A stretch of 64,000 nt of DNA from Ophiura sarsii (GCA_035610835.1 CM069455.1:38719278-38783277); one strand, 5' to 3'. Positions 33,011 to 44,877 are shown, numbered from the stretch's first letter. Numbers and translations: made by a program. The notes: generated from the sequence alone by a model not told the origin.

Positions 33011-33084
33011 ATGCTGTGAGAGGATTCGAACCCGTAACCTGATGATTTCAAATCCGACACCTTACCGCTGAGCTAAATCTATTC
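33011..33084 (-). tRNA. tRNA-like sequence, probably degenerate
   Basis: On the minus strand TAGCTCAGCGG (A box) and GGTTCGAATCC (B box) are 35 bases apart in tRNA-like order. The putative anticodon loop TTTGAAA would give TGA. The acceptor strands do not pair and the D stem is broken. It is the third such sequence within 1.5 kb. Confidence 0.4.
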
Positions 33085-33515
33085 GATGTAAATTAAGTAA
33101 GAAAAAAACATTATACAGTTCAACATAAGCTTAAAATGCTTTATATTTCCTATTTTAAGCGTTTTTAACACAGAGTTTTCGCCTAAAAGCAGTTAAAAAG
33201 CTGTTGCACTTAAAGAATCTAATTTTGATTTAAACGACACTTAACAATTAAGGACATCTATTTCGTTCGTACACACTTCAATGTGTCGATTAACAGCCAC
33301 AGTCTATCGTTGCATCATGGGGTTTTAAACGATGGGTACCTGATGACTCGGGTACGTACATCGACTCGTGTGACTTTTGTCTAGGACAATCACTTGAGAG
33401 GAACAAAAGATGTTACCTGTCAATCAAAAATAAATTGAGACTAGATAAACTAGCCATCAAGCGATGGCGCTCTTGATAATGTCCCTGCTCTAAGGCTTGT
33501 GACGCGCAAAGCGCG

Positions 33516-33727
33516 CGAAAATTCTGGCTTTTAATTTTAAAAATTGCCTGAAATTAGCTTAATTTGGTATACATTTATAAATATTTCAGACCTATTTTAA
33601 GCTAACATTTTCAATGTTTTGTCAAAAAACATTTAAATTAGCTTAAAATAGGTCTGAAATATTTATAAATGTATACCAGATTAAGCTAATTTCAGGCAAT
33701 TTTAAAAATTAAAAGCCAGAATTTTCG
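33516..33727. mobile_element. Near-perfect long hairpin (~90 bp arms)
   Basis: Arms 33516-33605 and 33638-33727 are almost perfectly complementary (CGAAAATTCTGGCTTTTAAT against its complement, and so on) with a ~32 bp loop. It is probably a recently amplified foldback MITE. If transcribed it would form a long double-stranded RNA. Confidence 0.85.
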
Positions 33728-34264
33728 GGGGTTGATCTGACTGGGAACTGGGGTCCGGTAAAGGCAAGCTCCATTTCCCGGGCAGAAATCGACAAGAATT
33801 GCCCTGTGAAACTGCTTTATTTCTGCCCGGTAAACATGTTTCATTGGCTAAAATAGCCCAGTGAACGCAACGTATTACCTTGATTTTTTTTTGGGGGGGG
33901 GGGGGGGGGTTGTAGATAGATCTATCGTAACGGTAAAAGCGGCCAGCGGGCCAAAACGTCAAACACTTTTCCCACCGAGAATTTTTTTTTCTTCTTCAAA
34001 ATAATTTTAATTACTTTATTCCTACCTCACTATGGCAACTGTGGGTCGGCCACTGCGTGTCTGCGAGGCCACCCAGAGGTCAGCATGACAGTTCTAGATG
34101 CTTCTTACGTTTTCCTTCTTTCTTTTGTATATTTTCCTTTTCCCTTTTTCTTTTGCCTCCTTTCCCCTCTTTTTTCCTTTTCCCTTCCCCCTTTCCTTTT
34201 CTTTGCCTTCCCGATTTTGTCCCTCAATTTGTTGGCACTTTGCCCCCCTGACCCCATCTGTCTT
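33728..34264. other. Low-complexity intergenic region
   Basis: It contains short repeats around TTTCTGCCCGG (33790-33830), a poly-G run (33893-33909), and a pyrimidine-rich tract of TTTCCTTTTCCC type (about 34100-34215). ORFs over the tract encode phenylalanine/serine/proline-rich peptides and are spurious. Confidence 0.55.
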
Positions 34265-34875
34265 TTTTAACACTAAAAAGGTCCAGAAAACGTTTCTGAA
34301 GCCATATTGTTTCACATGAAAAACAAAGTAGTAAACAAAAATTGCGCAGAGGGCGAAAAAAAAAATGCTTTTGTAAAAAGAAAGGTTTAGAAAAACGTTC
34401 CTGAAGCCATCTTGTTAAACTCGAATAATAAATAAACAGTGAAACTATTTCGCGTGTAGCGCGCAAAAAAAATGTATATTTTAACACTGAAAAGGTCCTG
34501 AAAACGTTTATGAAGCCATGCATCTAGTTGAAATTGAATAACACAAAATTAAAAATAATTCCAGCGGAGCGCGAAAAAGTTGGCTATTGTAAAAATAAAG
34601 GTTTAGAAATACGTTCCTGAAGCCATCTTGTTAAGGTTTTATAATAAATAATAAGTGAAATAATCAAACAAAAAATGTATATTTTAACAATAAAAATGTC
34701 CAGAAAACGTTTCTGAAGCCATCTTGTTCAAATTGAATAACAACATATTTTTAAAAAAAATGGCTATTGTAAAAAGAAAGGTTAAAATAACCGTTCCTGA
34801 AGCCATCTTGTTAAGCTTAAATAATAAAACATTTAAAACAATTGGTTATTTTAACACTAAAATGGTCCAGAAAAA
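34265..34875. repeat. ~100-bp tandem repeat, about six units
   Basis: The phrase GAAAACGTTTCTGAAGCCAT (or GAAAAACGTTCCTGAAGCCA) recurs near 34285, 34392, 34502, 34610, 34700 and 34790, each followed by a TTGTTAA/AATAATAA segment and, in the first units, a GCGCGAAAAAA segment. Units alternate in two subtypes, suggesting a dimeric higher-order repeat. Confidence 0.8.
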
Positions 34876-35197
34876 TGTACGTAGCTAAACAGTTCCCGTT
34901 TGCATAAATTGAAAAAGGCAACAGCGCCACTTTATGATGATCACCGGAATTAAAGGAATTTATAGACTTGCGTCAAGTCCGTAGGACACAAACAATGACG
35001 GTATGGTGTAATGTGAGAAAATGAATTCAAATACCTAAAATAAATAATGAAACGTGAAGTATCATATTATATTTCAGGCTTGTAAAACCGTCCAGCACGT
35101 ACGTTTTATCATAAGTTTAAGTTTCAAAACCGGACACATTTCGTTTTAGGGGGGGGGGGGGGGGGATTTGTCCAACAAATCCGTGTAAACTTCAAGT

Positions 35198-35305
35198 AAA
35201 TCTATACCTAAAGCAGACGACACAAACAGCGCCACCAACAATGTGACAATCACCAAAGTTAATCAAAAATAGCTTCAGATCGGCAAGGTGAGTCGCACAT
35301 CCCTG
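35198..35305. repeat. 3' flank of transporter B shared with A
   Basis: TCTATACCTAAAGCAGACGA and the following ~85 bases match about 20559-20662 downstream of copy A exon 4. This marks the left edge of unit B, which starts just after a poly-G run (35149-35165). Confidence 0.75.
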
Positions 35306-35430
35306 CTAGTGCACCCACGGTCTTCTTCGCCAGATGTCTTCTGACGCTAATGTTATTACCGGTACAAGGAAAACAGCCGCCATCACCATGAAAGATACAT
35401 CGTATGTGCCAGTCACATCAAATAGTAAAC
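35306..35430 (-). CDS. MFS transporter copy B, exon 4 (terminal)
   Basis: The acceptor TTCACTTCACAG precedes 35430 and the stop TAG is at 35306-35308. It encodes LLFDVTGTYDVSFMVMAA, a hydrophobic helix and a basic C-terminus. It has the same length and phase as copy A exon 4, with a Ser-to-Thr change in the TGSYD motif. Confidence 0.88.
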
Positions 35431-38400
35431 CTGTGAAGTGAAATACACAAACAAAGCAGTAGATAGTAAACAAAGTGTCTATAAAACAAAGGTCTGTATA
35501 TAATTCTGGTTTGATCTACAAAAGAGATACGACGAAAATGTAAATCAAATACTAATACATAGCTTTAGGCTAGCACTTAGCTTTTGGCTAATACTTAGCT
35601 TTTGGCTAGCACTTAGGTTTTGGCTAATACTTGGCTTTCTACTAAGCCTCCGACGAAGGCTTAGTTTTGGCCGAAAGCTAAGGCTACATACAAAACGTTT
35701 TTTTCCTGTTTTACTCAAAACAAAACAAAACAGAGAAAATTCAAAATTCAATAATTCATGGAGAAAAAATGGTTAAAAACCACTTGCCCGATAAAAAACC
35801 ACCTGCCAGAGAACTCATCCCGTAAGTCAGGTTGCACCAAGCAAACGCGTCCATCACTTGATCTTCGTCGACAACTTCATTAATCAAAGCCAGGTTCGCT
35901 ATGTGCTCCAGTCCCACTGCTAAGGCAAATATTGTCGACGACGCCGAAATCCCCGCCATTGATTTAAGTAACGGATCAATCGCGAGAGATGTGGTACATA
36001 CTATACAGGATAAATACAGAGTTTTTCTGTTCGATATGAATTGTTTTAAAACAGGACAGCACAATTTCCCGATCAAGTTGCTGATTCCGCCGACGGTGGC
36101 TAGAAAGACGGCGACAGTGGGTGATATACCTTTTTCCCCTGCGTGTGGAATGAGGTATATTATCCAACTTGAAAGTGTCCAACCACTCGCAGCACTCAAT
36201 ATGAGGGTATTGATGAAGCTAACGTTGCTTAATAACGACAAATTGAGGATACTGGATAAATAGTTAAAGCAAGCTTTGAGCACGGGTTCCTCGTCTGCCG
36301 TACTTGTTTGCAGGTGTGTAGTATAACCTGTCAAGTGATGCGCCCGTTTTTCTGCATACCTAATTAGCACACCGATAAAGATTATATGGTACCCCAAAGC
36401 CCCAAGCAGCAGCATGGCTCCTCGCCAACCATATGTCTCTTTCAATAGTTGCGTAATTGGCGGCATCAACATAGCGCCCACAGATTGGCCACTCACGCAG
36501 ATGGCAGTTGCTAATTCTATGTTGTTTTCTCTGAAATAGGTGGCAAGGACTCCTAGCGCTACAGTTTTGGCAACTGCCACAGAACCTGTAAGATAGAAAT
36601 GCCATATGCTTTTAGGATATATAATAGTTATACCTATGAAAGGTTTTTGTTCAATAGGCTATCTTTATATCTACTTCAGTTGCGACGAAGATGACATACG
36701 ATGTAACTGCGGCACCTTGTAACCGACAAGCCACCGAAGTATTTCAGTGTTTTTCTCGGTTACCAGCAACTTACCGACGCTGTATACTGGTTCTGATAGC
36801 ACTCAGTTTCCTCTTCCGTTCTTCTTCAGCAGCATCATTAATTGCCTTAACGAATCGTTGGGTTTCTTTGAACATTGTGCAGTGGACACTCGGGATCCAC
36901 TTCTAGTGTTAATATTTGTTCTCCTCTTCGGCATCGGGAAGAAACCGTTTATATCCATCGTGATCCTGCACCTCTACTAAAATCGCTCCATTGGCTACCC
37001 GTTGAACAGAGGATCACTTTTAAATTGCTCTTGTATGTTTATAAGTCATTGAACGGAATTGCACCCATGTACCTATCAAACTGTTTCAAATTATATGTTC
37101 TAAATAGACACTTAGGATCTTCCAAGGATCATCTTCGTCTTGAGTATCCTATGACAGGAGTTAAAGCTAGTAACAGGACTATTACTGTTTGTGCATCCAG
37201 CATGTTCAAGTTATGGAACAATCTACCTGTATTTATTCGGCAAAGTCAGTTTCTGTTATTGCCTTTAAGACCTATTTGTTCCCCATCTAATCATGTTCTC
37301 TATATACAGCGTGTTCCAAAAAACTGGGTCCAAAATCTGCAGAGCTTGTAACTTATTTGAGGATATTAAGGTACATATTAAGGTACATATACTTGACCTT
37401 AATTGGTTAAAATGTCAAATGGCAACATTCTGAAATACAAAGCTTTCAACAGAACATGGTTAGAACCCTTTTTTCAAATTTAGCAATAAACCACCTCATG
37501 CCTTGCATTTGCGTTGTGTGCAAGTTTTCCCTACATCATGTGCATGGTAATTATTCTCCGAAATATCTTATGTTTGGTAGAAAAGGGTTAAATTATAGGT
37601 ATTTTGGATCAATATTCAGCATTACAAATACCCATTGCAGTAACTGAATATATACAAGCAACTATTACCCTGATACCATGCCTTGAAATAGCACCCGCCC
37701 ACCTGCCCATAGCGGGTAAATTTTGTGTCGGAAAAAAGTACCCCGGCAACCGACTGGCGGGTAAACAATTTCAAACTCACGGTGCAAGTGTGAGAGTTAC
37801 ACTGGCTGGTGACATTTCTGTCGGGCAGGTATTTTTGTGAGTTACCTGCCCGATCCCGACTGGCTGGTTGAAAAAAATCTGAAGTTCCAGCCCCCTTCCT
37901 CTAATTCCTTTAATGAGATAACTGACTTAACGGCTGGTTTCTAATTTAGAAGAAATTGTTCTTGAACTGCTTCAAAGATGGCTGTGTCTCAGAAAGTTGG
38001 TTTTTCAAACAAAAATCATAGGTATTTACACTTTTTAACCCCTTATGACGAAGATTTCCCCGAGTAAGTCATTGTTATCAAGTCAAAGGCATAACGTTGA
38101 TGACGTCAGTACGATGTGCAAATGCAACGCATGGACGGTTCATGGGCAAAATCGAAAAAAGGGTTCTGACCACGCTGTATGCAAAGCTGTGTATTTCTAA
38201 AACCTTACATCCGATTGGTCTTATAATTTCACCAAATAATGTCAGATATATTTACTTTTATATTCCCAAACATGGAGCATCTATGTGTCCCATATTTTAA
38301 GTTATAAGCTCTGAAAGTTTTGGACCAAGTTTTTTGGGACACGCTGTACAACTACTTGTTATATGTAGACCTATGTACACTCGTCCAAAGAAGTTCCTTG

Positions 38401-41400
38401 CCACTTAGTAAAGTCCAAATATTTCAAATTAATATTTAATAGAATATATATAATTGTATATCAAAATAAGCAGAAAGTAATGTAATAATCAGTTTTGGTA
38501 AAAATGCCGAAATTAAACTAAACTCATCTAAAGACACTCCTAGAGGATCAGTTTTTTGATTGTTTAACTTTTTGTATCTTCTGGTGTGCTTACTGAATTG
38601 CAATTATATGCAATATGACTCTACAGTCTACAACTAATCTGACGATATATCTTACCTTCCATTGTTAAAGCTAATACCAAACCGACAACTCTAGTTGTAA
38701 GAGATCCAATTGTAAGACCTAGCCCAAATATTATCCCACAGATAATCAGCACTGTAGTAGGATCAATTCCTCCTCCGCTTCTTATACCTGGCAGTACCAG
38801 TAAACCTTTTAACAACATAAATGTAAAAATCCGGATCATATTTCAATTTTGGAAGGTTTCCATGCGGCTATTAATTTTACGATATATAAAACAGATTTTT
38901 CTGAAACCTTTTCCAACTTTCAAAGTGTATCTCAAGAATTACAGTACCAATATACTAGGCATGTTTATACTTCTTTATATGCTTTTCTCATGGTGATTCC
39001 AAATATGGTAATGAAATTCAATAATGTTAAAAATTTTGAAATTTTTTGTTTAATTTTGAAATATCGTCTGCAGACACCGCCGCGGGGAAAGTGTTAACGT
39101 GGATACAGATCTAATCAATGTAGACAATCAAACATGGTATGATTAATCCAAATATACGTCCCAAGATATATCAAAATGAAACCTTCACTTGGTAATATCA
39201 GTAACCGTTAATAACATAATAATAATCGAGACCATATTTCAATTTAGAAATGTTTAACGAAGATAACTATTATTGTTTGCAGGTGTGTAGTATAACACAT
39301 CGATGTCATTAACCACGAAAAGTTCAAATTAATTCCAATAAATGTAAAATGATTAAATTAAAAATGAAATAAAATAAAAACTTGGTAATAGCAGTAACCG
39401 TTAATAACATATTATAGTATTCGAGATCATATTTCAATTTCAATATATATATATATATATTTTTAACGAGGATAATTATTATAATCGAAAGGTTAAAACT
39501 AATTCAAATGCATGTGTAAAAGATATTCGATGGAACAATTTGGAGGGAAAGTAAAGAAATAAAAATGAAATACATAAAGGAAACAAGCATTGAAAATTAA
39601 AATGATAATCAACTGTCATGACAAAAGTTCATAAGTATTCTATTCAACATATGACAGAGATGTGCGGTCAATTTCCAAAGTAGTTAGTTTAGTTTAACAC
39701 TTTTTATGTGGCAGGCGTCTGCAGACGACATTCCAAAACGTCTCAAAATATTTCAAATATGTCAACATTAGATTTTGAAATCAAAGTTTGTGTGCGAAAT
39801 ATCTCGAAAAATACAGCTTGAATGAGTAAGATTTTTGAACACGATATTGGTACAGTATTTACCTCGGCTGAGTTCGAGAGACTGGTTATTTGGAGAATTA
39901 TGATGGATAATGTTTCCGCGATATGGATATTTATTCCATATCCGACATCGTCACATCAAAGAAAATGGCGGTGATTCTAGTTCGTGTACCCACCCGTATA
40001 TCACCATAATGTTTATATATACTTCATAACGCTCCGTCGCTGAGCGCAAGCGTTGATCACCGTGTTTCCAATCAAGGGGCGTAATTTTGTTTTGTCGTAG
40101 TTTACTACCCATGTGTGTGGGCGGTAAGAGTTCGAGCGTAGTAAGCGTAGTAGAGCATGAAACTAATAAGCGTATTGATATGAGTCCCCCAAACGCCACT
40201 ACGCAATTCAGTTTGTGTAGCGCTAGGCTGTTTTATTTTTGGTACCCCCTAGGTAGTGCCTCAGCTGAAATTTGTGTTTGCGATTTCGTCTTTATTAATT
40301 CATCAATGGATGCTAGATTTTGTGAGCATGTACAAATCGCCAATAACTTGGACGAGTTCAAAGTTGGGGTTAATCTGCCTCATATGAGTGAATTTTTTTT
40401 TTTGCCTTGAGAATGCATACTTTTCTTAGTACAACAATGTGCCGATGGTTGATGAGCGTTGCTATTTTTTGTTTTATGTTTACATAACAGAGTCCCCGAC
40501 TTTGTAATACATGCTACTACACCATACATGATGTACGAGGGCGAATTTTTGCTGTATAAATAATCAATTGTTTGATGTTTACGTAACAATTGATGGCTAC
40601 TCAATGAATCACGCTGGGGAAGAGCGTGGAACAAACAGAGTCCCAGACTGTTAGCATATTTTAGTTGTTATACCATTGTAGTACATAATGTATGCTGCTA
40701 CGTGATGAGGGCAAATTTCTCACGTATAATAATCAATCGTTTGATAAAATCTTTTCATATTCATGAGCTGAAATGAGTCACTTTTTTACCTGCGTGTCTC
40801 CCAGTCTTCTATATTTGTACAGCTTTAGCGGTCGTACGGTAATATTGAGGACTAGGGGATGTAATCTGTTCAAAATCATTGCCAAAGTTGACCACATCGT
40901 TAGTTCGTAAGGACAATTAGCGGTGTCGGGTATTGATTCTGCCGAATTCGGCAGCTTGTTTGTTGAGTGGAAGGCATCCGCGCGATCATGTTCATGAATG
41001 TCGACGCTATTTCGAACATAGAGTGCATAGGCTATACCTTTTAATTGAAAAAAATATCCATATAATCGACTCGCACATAGAAACGATCGGTTATTTAAAA
41101 AAAAAGAATTATTTATCCAAACATTAATCACATAATGATATTTGCGTCCATTTTCCAAATTTTGACATTTGTCGGTCAGACTCAGGCCTACTTATTTTTT
41201 TTTAAAAAAATGCTCATGATTTCTATGCGAAAGACATTTTTGTCATGAAATTGATTGCGCCTTGACTTTTTTGTATCATCGATCTCATACGTACCCAAAA
41301 AATGGAATCATTTAAAATTGGGCTAATTTTTCAAATTTTGATATTTGTCGGTCAAGCCTAGAATTTAAAAAAAAGAAGTTATGATTTCTATGCGAATTAC

Positions 41401-44255
41401 TTTTTTGTCGTCAAATTGATTGCAGCTTGACTTTTTTGTATCATCGATCTCATACGTACCCTAACAAAATTGAATTATTTAACCAAATAATGGTATTTGG
41501 GCTAATTTTTCAAATTTTGATATTTGTCGGTCAAGTCTAGAATTGAAAATAAATATAATTATGATTTCTATGCGAACAACTTTTTTGTCGTCAGATTGAT
41601 TGCGGCTTGACTTTTTTGTATTATAAAATATGCCAAATTTGCTTCATCGGGGTGCCACTCCTCATGACAAGGGGTCCCATTTAGTCATGATTAATTAAAA
41701 CTGTCCAATATCAAATTATTTTTTAAATGTGTTTTCATTACACGTTTTTACACATATTAAGAGTCATTTTCTTATTTGATAAAATTGAATGCCAATAGTT
41801 GATATGATCTGCCAAATGTACTTCCCCGGGGTACCACTACAAAGCGGGGTCTATTCAATAACGGGTTAAATGATTGGTGGTTTCATACATTGGTATTTTC
41901 ATACATGATTTGTATTCACACATATGAGAGTAAGTATTTCCCACTGAATGCCATAAGAACATAAAATGTGCCAAATATGATTCCTCAGGGGTGCCACTCC
42001 TCCTGAGAGGGGTTATATTTACTGGGTTTCAGTGCCCCCCCCCCCCCCCCCCCCCCAAAAAAGGTACATTTTAAAGTTTTAAATGTTTTCGTTACATGTT
42101 TTTACACATATCTAACGTCACTTCCACATTTAATACAACTTTGAAGGCTAATAGCATAAATATTATCTGCCAAATGTACTTCCCGGGGGTACCACTTTCG
42201 AGCGGGGTCTATTCAATAACGTGTTTTCATACATTGGTATTTTCATACATGATTTCAGACATATATTCACATATAAATAATAGTCATATGCTATTCTGAA
42301 TGCCATAAGAACATAAAATGTGCCAAATGTGGTTCCTCAGGGGGTGTCACTCCTCCTTAGATGGGTTATATTTACTAACTGTTAAGCTCAAGACAGTTCA
42401 ATTTCAATTTATTTGTTTTTTTATCTTATTTTAATTTTCCCTTTTTTCACAAATATCAAGAATCATACGAATTTGAATGCCAAAAGTTGACATTAATCTG
42501 CCAATTGTCCAATTTAAATGATCTTTGTATATGATTATTTTGAATGCCATTGCCATTAGTACATAAAATGTTCCATTTTTTTCTTCTGGAGGGTGCCACT
42601 CTCAAGAGCAGTCCTAAGGGACCGTTCATTATTTCGCCCGCTCGAACGATAAAAATCCAACAGCTTCCGGGGCTTCATTATTTCGCCCGCTCGAACGATA
42701 ACAATCCAACAGCTTCCGGGGCTTCACCCCCTTGACCCCCACAAGAATGAAATTTATTTAACCATAAAAGTTTATTCAAATTATGTGATGTATTTAAACC
42801 TTCAAATATTCATTTAACACGTGGATTCATGGGATTATGACAGTCAAATTAGTACAAAGATAAAAGCTGTTTGAGCCGGCTACGCGCGCATGTGCCTACA
42901 AAATTAAGTTTATTGTTTTAGAAAATCGTTTAGAGCCAAAATATATCTCAATCATGGCAAATTTAAAGTGTAAACGTGCACTGTTATCATGTGAAAGATG
43001 ATGATCCTTTACCTAAGTGGATTTAGATATGGGCAAGCTTTTGAATTTGTCCCTCTCCTGTACATGTTTTAAGCAGGTTGTGTGAAATATAAACGATGAA
43101 AGCTATTACTTACTATGACATTCTGTGCTCCATGTTCTTTCCACTTAGTAAGATAATTTATACATGTAATATAGAAGATATTCTCAGACGTAAGGATTTG
43201 TAAATTCATTGTGTATGTGTATGTCATGCTATCTTCTTGTTATCATGAAAATAGAAGAAAGAGTATGGTAAATCAGACACTGGGTAAATACAGGTAATTC
43301 TAAAAATATGGGATTTCACTTTGTCCTGCCCTACATGAGTTGTCGCAATGATTATTATAAATATTATTTCACATGGCACAATATCTCTTATTTGTCAGGG
43401 AAAAAGAATGGTTAAACACAAATAAATACCAGCATTCTTGTAACATTTATGTGGATCAATCGATTTAAGACAAAACATCACAAAATATGGAAATATCAAG
43501 AAATGAAACAAATTTGATACACTTTTCTAAGCATATGAGGAGTAGAGACTCATGATATGAATATCTTAGGTTAATTATTTCTTTCATTCCAGATAGTCAT
43601 GTAAGAGGCAACATAGGTTCATGGTTTTTGCAAGATTTCGAGGCTTTTTATCAGTGTATAACGTCGTAGTATTCTTTTACGTTAAAATGTGTATGCGAAT
43701 AAATGCAAAATACTGCATTTTAAGAACTGTTTTTAACAAATAAATTAAAAGAACTATTTATCTTACATGAAAAAGGTTGTTAGATATGTGTTCCTTGTTT
43801 GATTTCCTTTCATTTGAATCCCATATTGACATACTTTCGTCGAGGTTCCGGTTTGACCCGCCTGTAGGGGGGGGGGGGGGGGGGGGGGCAGAAACTTTTG
43901 GGGGGGGGGGTATTCCGGAAACTGGTAAAACTACTTATTATGGGCTACCAAGTTACATGGTGCAACCAAAAATAGCATGAAGTATAACAAAAAGGTTTTT
44001 TTGTTGAAAATTGGGATTTTTTCCCAACTTTGATACACACACACAATTCTTCAGCCCAAGAGATCATAGATCATACTTACACATAACACTACCAATACCA
44101 GGAGCAAGTGCTATCGCCAATCCGATCACCCAAGTGTAAGTAGTGAATTGTTCTTGTAAATCCGGTAGTAGGACGCTGAGACTCTTGAGTGTACCCAAAT
44201 CCATGAAAAACACTAACGTCACTCCGCATAATACGACGTGTGATGTTGCGCACAT
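35306..44255 (-). CDS. MFS transporter, monocarboxylate-transporter-like, copy B (whole gene)
   Basis: The exons are 44081-44255, 38656-38787, 35788-36585 and 35306-35430, totalling 1230 nt (409 aa). All are intact and identical in length and phase to copy A. Twelve helices are expected, with the SLC16-like TM4 signature (YFRENNIELATA), TM5 ETYGWRGAMLLLGALG, and TGTYDVSF in TM11. The acidic/basic pair typical of proton-coupled MCT TM8 is not evident; the equivalent stretch reads SNLIGKLCCPVLKQF, so proton coupling is doubtful. Intron 1 (5.3 kb) holds the ~180-bp satellite, intron 2 a LINE remnant with a mariner-like insertion, and intron 3 a GC donor. The upstream neighbour is the GPCR at 47879-49867. 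Confidence 0.84.
35788..36585 (-). CDS. MFS transporter copy B, exon 3
   Basis: Acceptor TATCTTACAG|GTTCTG is at 36585. The donor TCGG|GCAAGT at 35788 is a GC donor, as in copy A. It has 266 codons and the frame is open throughout. Reads of note: LATYFRENNIELATAICVSG, SGWTLSSWIIYLIPHAGEKG, and SASSTIFALAVGLEHIANLA. Confidence 0.9.
36840..37306 (+). mobile_element. LINE C-terminal fragment in intron 2 of copy B, antisense to host
   Basis: The frame 36875-37351 reads LLKSLHWLPVEQRITFKLLL, YKSLNGIAPMYLSNCFKLYV and SMFKLWNNLPVFIRQSQF. It is less frameshifted than its counterpart in copy A. Its 3' end is interrupted by the mariner-like element at 37307. Confidence 0.82.
37307..38346. mobile_element. 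TA-flanked mariner-like element in intron 2 of copy B
   Basis: It starts CAGCGTGTTCCAAAAAACTG and ends AGTTTTTTGGGACACGCTG. The ~50 bp inverted repeats continue through GGTCCAAAA and AGCTTGTAACTTA, with TA on each side. The position is empty in copy A (CTCTATATATTATTATG near 23005). At 1040 bp it has mariner size but no transposase frame is recognisable. Confidence 0.82.
38656..38787 (-). CDS. MFS transporter copy B, exon 2
   Basis: It has the same acceptor (CTGCCAG|GTATAAG) and donor (GAAG|GTAAGA) as copy A exon 2, 132 nt. It encodes IRSGGGIDPTTVLIICGIIF, GLTIGSLTTRVVGLVLALTM and EG. As in copy A, an alternative acceptor 18 bases upstream is in phase. Confidence 0.78.
38870..39103. repeat. 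Intron repeat R1, inverted copy
   Basis: The reverse complement matches 3419-3625, including TCGTCTGCAGAC and GGAATCACCATGAGAAA. The short plus-strand ORF at 38849-39097 lies wholly within this repeat. Confidence 0.65.
39703..39790. repeat. Intron repeat R1, partial copy
   Basis: GGCAGGCGTCTGCAGACGAC and ~40 following bases are shared with the other R1 copies. It then diverges. Confidence 0.6.
39791..40484. other. Intron 1 of copy B, unassigned
   Basis: A segment near 40022-40140 (CATAACGCTCCGTCGCTGAG and after) resembles 50932-51030, so part of it is a dispersed repeat. A minus-strand ORF at 39951-40199 and a plus-strand ORF at 40087-40410 overlap it; neither resembles a known family. Confidence 0.45.
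40485..40755. repeat. Two direct repeats of ~140 bp
   Basis: ACAGAGTCCCC/AGACT, GAGGGC(G/A)AATTT, and ATAATCAAT(T/C)GTTTGAT recur at 40487-40580 and 40634-40748. It is non-coding. The minus-strand ORFs over them are inconsistent between the two repeats. Confidence 0.65.
41130..42620. repeat. Divergent tandem array, ~180-bp units
   Basis: Between 41150 and 41640 the phrase AAATTTTGATATTTGTCGGT recurs at 180-base spacing (about 41153, 41335, 41515) with CTTGACTTTTTTGTAT in each unit. From 41630 to 42600 related units carry GTGCCAAAT...GGGGTGCCACTCCTC, near 41633, 41813, 41967, 42169, 42319 and 42568, alternating in two forms. A poly-C run interrupts at about 42035. It is non-coding, inside intron 1 of copy B. 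Confidence 0.75.
42629..42726. repeat. Exact ~47-bp direct repeat
   Basis: CATTATTTCGCCCGCTCGAA and the following AACAGCTTCCGGGGCTTC occur twice in tandem with one base difference (AAAAATCC against AACAATCC). Confidence 0.85.
42727..44080. other. Intron 1 of copy B, no gene seen
   Basis: The sequence is AT-rich with two poly-G runs (about 43867-43888 and 43900-43909). The ORF through the runs is glycine-rich by composition and not credible. Confidence 0.5.
44081..44255 (-). CDS. MFS transporter copy B, exon 1
   Basis: ATG is at 44253-44255 and the donor T|GTAAGTATG follows 44081. It has 58 residues with a few changes from A and X (MCATSHVVLCGVTLVFFMDL; GIGSVM at the end). The open frame extends upstream of the Met but the conserved start in all three copies argues for 44255. 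Confidence 0.87.
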
Positions 44256-44505
44256 CGTGCCGGAGTGAGCTTTTGTGTTAACTAAAATCCGCACCACAAC
44301 AAACGAAGAGAAATATGGTCAGACTTGTTGATACAGTATCAACTGAATCTATAATGGGCATGTAACTTGTATGCAGCTGGGAGTCTCTACGTTTTTTAAT
44401 ATCGGATGCCTAAGGATATGTGCGTAATTAGCGCAGACAGTCGGTCCTAACATAATATGAAATATACTGGCAGTTACTGGTATAGTTGACAGGGAGAAAG
44501 GGTAC

Positions 44506-44876
44506 TTAAGGTCCCAGATACTGGTGTACCAGTATCGTACAATACTGAAACTTAAAAATTGCTAGTATCGGTCGATGCTGGTACGATTTTACTGGAGCAC
44601 CAAATACGATACTGGAACACCAAATTGAGCGATACTGGAACGTTTTTATGTTCCAGTATATAGGGCGATTATACTGGTACACATGATACCAGTGAGATCG
44701 GTCCCAGTATTGAACGATACTGGTACATAATTATGTTCCAGTATCGGCCGATACTGGAAAATGGTGTATGTGCCAGTATCAGCCGATACTTCAACACTAA
44801 CTTTGCTCCAATATCGAACGATACTGGGTGTTTCAGTATCGGACGATACTAGTACAGTCCAGAAACTGGGACTTAA
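44506..44876. mobile_element. Dyad-array element (GTATCG family), copy 3
   Basis: It has the same boundaries (TTAAGGTCCCAG to CTGGGACTTAA) and internal dyads as 28167-28538, to which it is nearly identical. It lies 250-620 bp upstream of the copy B start codon. Confidence 0.75.
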
Positions 44877-44877
44877 A

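Noticed and set aside
34085..34523. Overlapping ORFs on both strands rich in Phe/Ser/Pro or Lys/Glu/Gly
   Set aside because: They arise from the pyrimidine-rich tract and the ~100-bp tandem repeat.
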